A stretch of 64,000 nt of DNA. Origin: Girardinichthys multiradiatus (taxonomy: Eukaryota; Chordata; Actinopteri; Cyprinodontiformes; Goodeidae). The DNA lies in the NCBI RefSeq assembly GCF_021462225.1, contig NC_061818.1, positions 19,985,462 to 20,049,461 on the forward strand. Reading direction: 5' to 3'. The notes below the pieces were generated by a model, which ran no database searches, had not been told where the DNA came from, and was given only the letters and a program-made list of their open reading frames with translations. The position numbers and the translations under genes were made by a program. Positions within the stretch are counted from its first letter, which is position 1. Every line of letters begins with the position of its first letter. Below, piece after piece: positions 21,879-33,700 of this stretch.

Positions 21879-23772
21879 GATCAGGGTTGAGAACATGGTA
21901 TCGGTTTCCACACTTCTCCAGAAGCTCCTGGAGCTCCTTGCCCTCCTTAATGAAGTTGACCTACAGGGAGGTCATTGAGCCAGTCTCCCAGGTAAACAGC
22001 ACTATGCAGTGTCTTTAAAAAAATACTCTAAATGATGCTAAATGTGCTGCATAAACTGTGTGATGCAGACTCATTTTAACACAATTTGTTTAAAAATGAA
22101 GTTGTTTTTGCCTTTTTCTGTTTTTGTTCTTTAAAATAAATGAGATTGATACAATTGTAATTTTGCTGTTGAATACTGTTGAAATATACATTGAAGGATT
22201 CAGAAATGCTACAGAAGTGTTGTTTGCTGCAACATTTCATGCCTTATTAAAACATTCAAAAACTTGTGAGTTTCTAAGTTTTCTCCTTTGTTTCTGCATT
22301 TGGTTTTTACCTTCAAATGACTATAAAGAGTGACCACAATGAACTCCAAAATGGTTTGATTCAAAGTCTTGCTGCGTTGCTTCATTCTTAGCTGTTCTTC
22401 TGCTGGTATCAAAAACATTTTGAACCAGGATTAAGTTTCCAGTCAAGTTTTTCCACTGGGGATTCCTATTAATTTTGTTCTTTCCATCAACACAATCCTC
22501 AGCTCCAGAGGAGGGTTCAGTCCTATAAGAGAAGCACATCATGGTTTACAGTAAATATATAAATATATACTGTTTACAACTAGAAATACAATGCTTTTTA
22601 ACCTACTCTTTATGTTTTATGTTCTTGGCACAAGCTAATCTATTTTTTTCCAAAACAGTTTATATTCCACCATGTTTCCAGTTATTGTGGTTATGATCCC
22701 CATTTAGTTGAATGAAGTAATATAAAACACAACAGAACATGTAGGTTTGCATTAACACTAACGTTTCAAACTGAAGAAAAACAATGATTAACCTCTTGTT
22801 AATATTCAGGGGTTATCTCTTTATATATTATTAACTTGAGTAACTTAATCACATTCCCTTACACTAAACAGATGACGAGATTACTGAAAGTACTTGAAAG
22901 TACTTGGGACTTGGCATTGTTGGACTAATCAGATGTACCAGTCATTGTTTTCCTTTGGCATTGACACTTTAGGACCTACAGACCTTGTTTTAAATGTAAA
23001 ACTGAGCATGAAGGGAGGGTTTTTCATGCATATCCACAAGGATGGTCTGGCTAGTTCCTTTAGACTGCAGTTGTATCAGAAGTCAGAAGTCATATTAAAT
23101 TAACTGCAGGGAAACAAATTATCAAATTGTTCAATATATCAAACGAATAATAACTAATCACCATAATAACTAATCAAGTTTTGGTTTTTATGTTTTGTTT
23201 CAGAGTCTCCAGTTTGCTTAGAAAACACAAATGAATTTTTTCCCTCTAGATATCTCACCTCTAGTGAGGAGTTAAAATTAATTAAACATTTTCTATAAAA
23301 AAGTATACCCAAGCCTACTAGTATCAAAAGTGGCCAAAAGCACAACAATCTAAGCCATAAATTATCATTTAATAATAGTAATGCATATTATAGTTTAAAA
23401 AACTTAAATAAATAATTGAATAAATAAATAATCTCTACACTGACAGCCAAAAGTGAACAAATACATAATTTGTCAAAATGTGATGTAGACAATCATTTAA
23501 ACGGAATTGGAAAAATAAATTAAATTACTGAATTATGTTTTAGGTAAACATAGCAATAATTTATTAAAACACAAGTAAAAAATGTTTGAATCATGAATCA
23601 AAACTTGAGTTCTGGTCTAATAAATAAAGATATATGCATACAGACATAAAAAATAAATGCTAATAACATATGACGGATTGAAATTGTAATTAATAGTTTA
23701 GACATTTAATTATTAAAATATTTATCACATAAATAATTAAAATAGGCATATAGTTCTAAATCTATTTATTTC
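21879..23772 (+). repeat. Direct tandem duplication, unit 2
   Basis: Starts GATCAGGGTTGAGAACATGG at 21879 and ends at the same CTAAATCTATTTATTTC as unit 1. Apart from the GIMAP relic, the unit is AT-rich non-coding sequence (poly-A/T stretches, AAATAAATAATTGAATAAAT). No gene or transposon is seen in the remaining 1.2 kb. Confidence 0.92.
21880..22545 (-). pseudogene. Second copy of the GIMAP relic
   Basis: Near-identical to the matching part of 19990-20660: the domain C remnant 22015-21880 and domain A remnant 22542-22340. Present only because the surrounding 1.9-kb block is duplicated. Confidence 0.75.
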
Positions 23773-23859
23773 TTTGTCTATCACATGCGTTTAGCACTTG
23801 CTACGTCAGAGGTCGCTGTGAGTATTTATCGTCCATCAAAAGAAACATCAGTCCGCCAT

Positions 23860-24290
23860 CTTTGTTGTGTGGAAATACGTCAAAAGATGACGGACTGTTT
23901 TTCTTTGCTCTGATTGGCGGAAGGATGTCTCGTGAAAGGTCGCGTATATTTGGCGCTCTTCGTTCACTAGCGGACTGGCGCGTTTTTGAAGCGGTAGGAA
24001 AAATGTCGAGAAAACTGAAATACTGAAGTGAGGACCTGGGCGCTTCGTTCAGATACCTTCTTCCGAACTGGAAAATGCTCGGAGGAGCTTCAGGAGCTGC
24101 GCACAGCCGGGCTGCCGGGAGACTTAGTTAGCTTGTTGTTTTACGGTGAAACCTGCTGACAACGAACAGCCATCTGCTTCAAACCATGAACGACACAGTT
24201 ATTCTTTATTTACAAACATAGTAGTGAATAAGAAGCAGTCAGACAACAGGCCTTAAATACGCAGTAAGTTACGGGAGCAACATTTTGGTG
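23860..24290 (+). promoter_or_regulatory. ATAD5 promoter and 5' untranslated exon
   Basis: A CpG-richer island in an AT-rich neighbourhood. It contains an inverted CCAAT box (TCTGATTGGCGG, 23909-23920), the NF-Y type, and TTTGGCGC at 23949-23956, a perfect E2F-type site. The order CCAAT then E2F about 35 bp apart is typical of S-phase genes, which fits a replication gene. Two possible donors for the untranslated first exon are CGCA/GTAAGT (24264) and TTTTG/GTGAGT (24288). The transcription start was not determined. Confidence 0.6.
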
Positions 24291-24718
24291 AGTGTTTTCC
24301 TTAGCCTTCTGCTGTTGATGTATCAATCCGCCAATCAGTTAGGACTAGAAAAGTCTGGGCGCCATATTAACTATTTATTTACTGTTGTAAATACATACAT
24401 TTACCATGTAATTTGCATTGCCTAGTATTAATACTGTCTGACTGTACTTTAGAATATTTAAGTGTGATTTATTTATGAAACATTATCCAAACATTTTAAT
24501 ATAATCCGTTACCAATGTCAGGATGTGGAATGGTGTAATGAAAATAAATGTAGTAAAACACGCTTGTCACTGAAAACTTCAGGATTTATTGCACTTCTTA
24601 AAATACCAGAGAAATAAATGTATTTTGCAAACCTACAATGAATGGCACAGGTTTAGATGGATATCTATTTATTGTGTGTTAGCCATATAAATCCAAATGT
24701 TTCTTTTAGGTTTTTTTA

Positions 24719-27700
24719 ATGATGGCTGGTGTTGTGGCCTTGGCTTCTGTCATTGAGGACTTTAACACTCAGGTAGGAACCATAGTTATTATATGTCTAT
24801 ATAACTGTCATAGTTGGACGTCTTAACCATGTTTTGATTTACAGTTCTTATACAGAAGATTTAATTGTTTTTATGGGACCATTTTACATTAATTTTAGTT
24901 TTGTTTGTAACTACTGCAGACACGAAGGATTTTTCTTTTTTGAACTAATTTTCCAGTAAATTTAAACGTGTGGTTCCCAAAGTTTTCAGATTTCTGCCCA
25001 TAAAAATAACTGTAAAAGACTTGATCTTGGCTGTCGGTTAAAAATGGGAAATTAATAGTTATTGTTTTAATGTATCTCTTGTAACATAGCATGAATATGG
25101 TTTTAAGATTTTATTTTTTCATTTTTCTTTCTTCTCTAGAAGATTTCAGGGCCCTACACTTGTTGATTCACAACCCCAGCCTTCAACGTCCAGCTGTTTA
25201 ATCTGAAACATTATGTTAGTTAGTAAGTAGTTAGTTAAGTTTTACAATAATTTCAAAACCCTTCAGACTTTCAAAAGAAGTGGATTTGGAACTTTATCAT
25301 TAGGCCTCTTCTAATAAATGTAAAATATTAAAAAAAAAAGTTTACATGTGTTGAACAATCACAACTTTTACTACTCTAAGGCATTTAAATTGTCCCTATA
25401 ACATGTCTTCGACCTGCCAGAAGCAGGAAGCACCAGTAGATATCCTGGAAACAGAGACCATTTTATTAAATCTTTTTACTTCAGATTCATGTGTCTCAAT
25501 TAAATCGCTTATTTTAGTTTGTCTTCCAGCTTTTTATCTATTGGGTTTATTATAAAAGACCAACACAAAGACACACATAATGGGGGCAACCATGCATGTT
25601 CAGTAATATAATATACACAAGATTGGACCCGCTTTTTGCTTCAGAGCCTCCTTTACTGTTTTTGCCATAGATTTCAACTGGAGACATTCCTCTGAGATTT
25701 TGGTCTACAAGTACATTTAAAAAATTAAAAAGATATTTTAAACAGAAATGTCAGATTTCTGAAAACTGTGTTCATTTCTATACACTCAATACTTGGTTGG
25801 GGCTCCTTTTGCATGAATTACTGCACCAATGCGGCGTAGCATGGAGGGGATTTAAACGAAGCTCTAGTTGATAAGGGACCCGAAATGTGGCAAGAAAACA
25901 TCTTCCACACCATTATACTACCACCACCAGCCTAAACCATTGATGGATCCGTTGTTTCTTGGTGTTTACATTTAATTCTGACCCTACCATCTGAATACTG
26001 AAATCTAAACCCATTTGACCCCTCATTGATGCCTTATTTGAACTTCAACATGTTGTTCTTCCCATATCTAGATCCCTAAATGCCTTGAGCTGTTAACATA
26101 AAAACAATTCCCTTTTTATGTTAATGAACAACTGGAACAAGTGTAATATATGAAGGAGGATGCAAGACTTTATATATTAATTGTTTATAAATTGTCCCAT
26201 TTGTGTTTCCACTTTTAACAGCCTTGCAAAAAATCTCGCAAAGATGGTGGCAGCCCTGTTGTCAAGAGGATCACAAATTATTTCTCTCCTGTTCCCAAAC
26301 CCGCGGAGAAACCCCTTTCTCTTCCTCGCTCCAGTAACATCATGGACTACTTTAGCCGAAAGGCTCCATCTTCTAAAGAAAAGTCAAGTCCGCCGCAAGA
26401 CCTCAAAGAAAACTGTCAAAAATCTCAGTCTGAAGAAAAACACTCCAACACAGAAGTGGGGAAAAAGCTGTCTGACAAACGGGGCAGAAAGGCCAGCAGA
26501 GCAGCGAGGAAACTTTTGCCGACTGAAGCAGTTGGTTCCACCAATGACCCGAGCTGCCTGATTGTTGAAGAAACACAAGAAAGCAAAGACTCTACGGTAG
26601 AGGGCAGCAATGGGTCCCTGGGCAGCAACACGGCAGCTTTGATGTCGAAGCTTAGTGTAGAGACATGTGAATATGGAATATCTGGAATCTGTAAAACTGT
26701 CAGTGATGAGCAGAAAGATGGAAATTCACCTCAAGAAAGTAAGCCTAAATGTGAAAATAGTGACAATTTAAATCCAAAGCTGAACACTACTGCATTATCT
26801 CCAAATGTGCAAGCAAAGCAGGTTAAAAAGGCTAGAAAAGCAACAAAGAGCCATCAAAAAGAGACAAAGCATCCAGAGCCGGAGGAGAAGGAAGCGGAGC
26901 GGTCACCTTGTGATGTTAGTATGGACGTCAGCTTGGATGAGACCTCTCTGTTAAACAGCAGCACCGTAACCATCTCCTTTGAGGATTTTGTGCGGAGTCA
27001 AAACAAGACTGAGGAGGACATTGAAGACGACAAAGATGATGGTAAAAACTTAGAAAAGGCAGATGAATTAAACGATGAGCCGCTGGACATCCCTAAAGCT
27101 GAAGACAGTGTGGGTCCATTCCAAGTCTCACCACGAACTCTCACCATTCAGGCCGAGGTGCACGCCGTTTTACCCAAACAGAACACCGTCAAAGCTGTCG
27201 GGAAGGTGGCTTCAATCTTCACCAGGAAAAAAGGTGCTACTAGCCCTGCAGGGTCCGCTGCTTCTCCTCCAACAGACGACTCACGTCAGCTTCCTTCTAG
27301 TTCTTCAACCGTCAAACGGAGGTCCAACGTGGTTCTTGAAGAGGAGGATCTGGAGCTGGCTGTGATTGAGAGTGAATCGACTCCAAAGTGCGGTGTAGCA
27401 GAGAGGAAGCAGTTCATGGCTGCCTTCAAGCAGCCCAGTTTGGATGGGTCCAAGGCTAAACCGGTTAAAAGCCAAAGCAAACAGAAGCAAGCTGAGGAGA
27501 AGACTGTGGAGGCTGCAGACAAAGCTGATGAGGATGTTTCAGTTCCTTCTGCGGAGCAAGGCTCTCAGGACAGCAAAGCATCCAAGGGGAAAAGTGTGAA
27601 AAGGGGAAGAAACAAAGCTAAAGCTAAACAGGAGGCAGTGAACACATCACCTGCTGCTTCAACTGTGAAAGAAACAGAGGTTACAGCCGTTGCAGACGAA

Positions 27701-30700
27701 GATAAGAAAGAAGAGACTCCTATCACCTCAACTCCTACAGTCCCAGCTCTGAGGAGGTCCAGGCGTGAAACTGTGGTTAGAAAGTCACCTGAAAACACCC
27801 CAACTACTCCTGTGAGTAAAACCAGGAGACAGAAAGAGTCAAAGGAGGCTCGAATTGCCACTTCACCTCAGGTCAGCCCTGCAAAGATGTCTACGCCGAA
27901 GACACAAAGGTCCAGACATGGTGTCTTTGTAGTAGAGATGGTGTGCCCGCCAGATGCTAGTGAAAGTCCAATCAGGTAACGCATTATTTAATATATTTCA
28001 GTGTATAGATGTGTAATATCTAAAGCAGCTGACACATATCTTCTATTTTTTTTTATTATCCTCTAAAGAATAAGATTAAGCAGAGTTAATAAAAAGACTG
28101 AAAGTGGAAACGACGCATCCGCTTCCTTAAACAATAAAGTGAGTGATATTTTACTCAGAAATGTAACAATTTCATGGTTTTTGTGATACTGACTTCTAAT
28201 ACATGAACTGTGATTTCCTTTTAAGATACCTAATGAGTCCAAGAAAAGACAGCAGGCAAAGAAATTAGTGGAGAAAGCTAAAATGATTCAGCAAAGCAAG
28301 AAAACCACAGAGAAGGAAACGCTAAGGCAGTCATCACGAAGGAAGACCTCCACCAAGAACCGCTACTGTGAAGATGAGGTAAAGCTTTATGGTTAATATT
28401 ATAAACTGCACCTGCAGATAATGTAGTCAGTAGTTGTTGGGGATTATTTATGAGCAAGTTTGAGTACTGCTGGGAGATTTTTTTCAGGATAACTCAGACT
28501 CCAGTGTTTGTTCTTTGACCTGATAAGGTTGGTGTTTGTTTTCACCTTTTTTAAAGTTTCCTTTCAGTGTTTTTGAGAAACCGTGAAGGACGCAAGTCTT
28601 TTTACAAGTCCTGTTTGTGATGATGATCCTGATAATCATTGACCAACTTTTTTTTATTCTACTGTCTTTCTCGTTACACCATGTCCCCAACCCCCCTTCT
28701 GAGTTTTACCATCTCAGCCACTGAGGATTTCCATCAGGTGTGGACATTAAGGGCAGTTAGTCAGTCCAACAAGCTAAAAATATTGTCGTTAGGTCTGGAT
28801 CTAAATTAATAGTTATGTTTTATATTTGTACTTAAAAAAAAATCTCTAAAAAGAAAAAAGAAACTGTCTGGCATTGTGTGGAACTTTGACATGAAAAACA
28901 TGTGGGGATCCTGAAAGTAACCTTATTTTTCTGATCTTTTACCAAGCAGTGCACAGCGTTGACTTAGCTGTATAAGATCAAGAGTTTCCCTCTTGTTAGT
29001 GGTTGTTTAAGACTTCATTCAGTGGTGTGTTTTCCAGGATTCTGTTATCTGTATGGAGGACCTAACCGCTACTCCTCAGAGCGCACCGGAAAAGACTAAA
29101 ACCCAGAAGACCTTACGTAGTCTGAATGAAGTTCTTGGCAAAGCTACACCACCTGGCAAAGACCCCAAAACTGTCCCAGGTTGGTTTCTACACTCTGTTG
29201 TTCACTATTTACCTACTTATTTAGTAACCCAGTGTGTTTCTGTGCATCAGGCTCCAAAGCGGCCTCGTTGGGCCAAGAAAAGTCTGCTCGGAAGGTGTCG
29301 GCAGTGATTTCCATCTTCGATGACAGCAGTCGTGAAGGATCTGAAAACTCTCAGGATGACGAGCAGTTCAAAGCACGAAGAGAGTTCCTAAAGAGCGGTC
29401 TCCCCGAGTCTTTTAGGAAACAGATCGCAAGGACTGCTGCCACCAAGGAGGCCTACTCTGCCTCCTCTTCCTCCTTTCAGCCGGTCTCACACACAACACA
29501 ACCGCCAAATGGTGGGATTCTCACTCAAAGCTCTTCACAATATACAGGTCCTTCTCAAAATATTAGCATATTGTGATAAAGTTCATTATTTTCCATAATG
29601 TCATGATGACAATTTAACATTCATATATTTTAGATTCATTGCACACTAACTGAAATATTTCAGGTCTTTTATTGTCTTAATACGGATGATTTTGGCATAC
29701 AGCTCATGAAAACCCAAAATTCCTATCTCACAAAATTAGCATATCATTAAAAGGGTCTCTAAACGAGCTATGAACCTAATCATCTGAATCAACCAGTTAA
29801 CTCTAAACACCTGCAAAAGATTCCTGAGGCCTTTAAAACTCCCAGCCTGGTTCATCACTCAAAACCCCAATCATGGGTAAGACTGCCGACCTGACTGCTG
29901 TCCAGAAGGCCACTATTGACACCCTCAAGCAAGAGGGTAAGACACAGAAAGACATTTTTGAACGAATAGGCTGTTCCCAGAGTGCTGTATCAAGGCACCT
30001 CAGTGGGAAGTCTGTGGGAAGGAAAAAGTGTGGCAGAAAACGCTGCACAACGAGAAGAGGTGACCGGACTCTGAGGAAGATTGTGGAGAAGGTCCGATTC
30101 CAGACCTTGGGGGACCTGCGGAAGCAGTGGACTGAGTCTGGAGTAGAAACATCCAGAGCCACCGTGCACAGGCGTGTGCAGGAAATGGGCTACAGGTGCC
30201 GCATTCCCCAGGTCAAGCCACTTTTGAACCAGAAACAGCGGCAGAAGTGCCTGACCTGGGCTACAGAGAAGCAGCACTGGACTGTTGCTCAGTGGTCCAA
30301 AGTACTTTTTTCGGATGAAAGCAAATTCTGCATGTCATTCGGAAATCAAGGTGCCAGAGTCTGGAGGAAGACTGATGAGAAGGAAATGCCAGAAGTCCAG
30401 TGTCAAGTACCCACAGTCAGTGATGGTCTGGGGTGCCGTGTCAGCTGCTGGTGTTGGTCCACTGTGTTTTATCAAGGGCAGGATCAATGCAGCTAGCTAT
30501 CAGGAGATTTTGGAGCACTTCATGCTTCCATCTGCTGAAAAGCTTTATGGAGATGAAGATTTCATTGTTCAGCACGACCTGGCACCTGCTCACAGTGCCA
30601 AAACCACTGGTAAATGGTTTACTGACCATGGTATCACTGTGCTTAATTGTCCTGCCAACTCTCCTGACCTGAACCCCATAGAGAATCTGTGGGATATTGT

Positions 30701-33700
30701 GAAGAGAACGTTGAGAGACTCAAGACCCAACACTCTGGATGAGCTAAAGGCCGCTATCGAAGCATCCTGGGCCTCCATAAGACCTCAGCAGTGCCACAGG
30801 CTGATTGCCTCCATGCCACGCCGCATTGAAGCAGTCATTTCTGCCAAAGGATTCCCGACCAAGTATTGAGTGCATAACTGTACATGATTATTTGAAGGTT
30901 GACGTTTTTGGTATTAAAAACACTTTTCTTTTATTGGTCGGATGAAATATGCTAATTTTGTGAGATAGGAATTTTGGGTTTTCATGAGCTGTATGCCAAA
31001 ATCATCCGTATTAAGACAATAAAAGACCTGAAATATTTCAGTTAGTGTGCAATGAATCTAAAATATATGAATGTTAAATTTTCATCATTACATTATGGAA
31101 AATAATGAACTTTATCACAGTATGCTAATATTTTGAGAAGGACCTGTATTCCTACAGCGGTAGAATATTAGAGAAAGCTTGTCTTTCTGTGTGTTGGCAG
31201 ATTGTTCTCTTTGGAGTCTGCCATGGCCTGAATCTTCATTGTTGGGTCATTTAAAGAACCTTTGGAGCCACACACCGACCCCACTTCCACCCGTTAGCGG
31301 GTCTCTGTGTGTAAAGACAGAACCAGCCTGTAGAAATTCTTATGAAACGGTACAGTGATGTAACTCTTTCTGAGCTTATTCTCATTTTTCCATTTATAAT
31401 CTTTGAGGTTGTTTTTTTTTTAATCATGGGGGTAACATCAGAGTTTCTATTTAGGGGTCAGTCTGGACATCTGGAATCTCTGAAAGTGATCGACAGCTTC
31501 TGATGAAGGAGTTCTGCTCCAAAAACCCCCACTTCCCGGTCGAGATGGTTTTCGCTCGCCTCCAGAAAAGATGCGCTGACCATCAGCAGCAGCTCACAGT
31601 TTCAGGTCAGTCCTTACGATAACTGTTACATGCCTGTTTTAGTGCAGAAGCTGAAGCCAGCGATACTCAAACTTTTCAAGACAGGAAGAAGAAGAAAAAA
31701 TAGGTTAAGGTTAATTTTGTTTCCAGAAAAGAACATTTTTGTAATTTACCTTTTTTTTTTATTTTTTATGTCAAAGTGTAAACTAGCTTGTATCATTTTG
31801 TCCTTTGGATTGTTAATTCAAAGTAGAAACTGCAATTAATTGTAACAATAAAATTAAAATTAACTGCTCCTTCAGCTTTTATTTGTTGAAAATTAGAATA
31901 AAATATTGAATATTTTTAAGACTCCTAATGCAGAACTATTAATTTCCTTTATTAGTCGGCTGCTGATTTCACTTTACCACAGTTTGGTAGCTCAGCCAAG
32001 AGCTATTGGGGGGGGGTGTAGGCTTACATGAGGAGTGATGTTTCAGCTCTCAATGTGTTCACAACATTTATATGCAAGCAAACGTAAACCCGTGCAGAGG
32101 TGCATGCACTGTTGTCTCTGATTTAAAAAGAAACACCTTCTCACATCAGGAAACATGTTTCTCTGTTGAGAAAATAAACCTTTCTTGCACTAGTTGTCAG
32201 AAATCACCAGACAAGGGCAGTGGACTATAAAGAAGTCCTGCTTGCAAAAATATTATAAATATTTGGGCGAATCTCGCAGAGCCTCCCCTAGGGAGCGCCC
32301 CACACTTTGAGAGCTACTTGCCTTAAGCTCACTAGCTGCAGTGAACTGCAAAATATCCAGTTTTTAGTGTATTTAAAGATTATTCTGTTTTTAAAACCTT
32401 ATTTTAAAAACATTATTCAGGCTATAAATCATTTTTTAAGCTTCAAAAGGTTTCATACATGTTTTTTTAATTTATATTCAGATTGGTCACCTAGCTATGA
32501 GGTATTCTTTCTGAACGTCTTCAAAAGATTATGACCTGATTACAAGCATTATACCAGTGATCTTAACTTTTTTTCTTATTTTGTCAAATTATTAGAGCCA
32601 GTAGCTGTGACCAAAGAAGACTCCTGCGTTCCACTGCTGGATGAAACTGTTAGAGGGAAGAGAAAGAGGAAGGAGGATGAGAAGGAGACTACTGTGAAGG
32701 TAGCTAAGAAGCAAAAGTCCAACCATTCAGAGGAGAACATCTCCACAACTGACCAGGAATCTCCTAGAAGGGGAGGCCGCACCAGACAAGCTCAGAGATC
32801 CAGAATAAAGGAGGAGGAAGATGAGATGAAGGAGAAAACTAAGCCTAAATTGAAGTCCGCTCTCATCTCCTCAGAAGAGGATTCTGTGGTTGTAGTGGAC
32901 AACCTCACTTTGGAAGCGGACTCTAGTAGGAAAGGTACGTTCTGCTATTTTCTGCCATTTTAAGCAAGTATTTTCAGTGCAAAAAAAGAACAGTAAGGTA
33001 TTTAAAAACCTTAGTGTAATTTTAATTGTGTAACATTGTTTTATTTAGTGGAAAATTAGTAATTTCCTAAGCTGTCTGTAGCAAAGTCTTTCTGTCTGTA
33101 CATTGGTGTTGTAACTTTATTTAAAAAATAAAGCCAACAGAAAAGACTTGCAAACTAAGTTAGATTAACAGCTGAATGACTAAATCTTTTTTTTATATAT
33201 ATATTACTCTGATATTGTGTGATAACTATGTTGAGTTAAGCGCCAGAAAACAGCTTGTTTTCTGCTGCCACCATGTGGCATAAAACATATTTCACATATT
33301 TGTCCTCAGATCTGCATGTTTTATATGTTTTCCTGCTTTAACGCATCTGAATCAAAGTGAACGTTTCATTAACGAGCCTCTGCAGAAATTGATGACATGG
33401 ATTGAGGTACTTCGGTTGTTTCAGTCAGCTGAGTTGGAGCAGAATTGCATCTAAAACAGCAGGACATTAGTCCTTCAGGACCCTTGTTGAACGCCAGTGG
33501 TTATTCCTTGAAACTGACTGTAGTTTTTCCTCAGAATCAGTGAAGGAAGAGTTGCTATGGACTGATAAATACCAGCCGCAGCACTCTGGTGACATTGTAG
33601 ACAACAGTCCTGGAGTGAAGAGGCTTTACAGGTGAGGATTTTAACCAGCAGCTCCTGCATTTACAATGTACTCTCTCACAGTTAGTCATATTGTGTATCA

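Noticed and set aside
29181..29576. Apparent exon of ATAD5 continuing into Tc1 copy 3 (transposon exonisation)
   Set aside because: Exon 7 needs a phase-1 partner, supplied by the donor AATG/GTGGGA at 29511; protein similarity continues directly into exon 7 with that junction, so the transposon is intronic.
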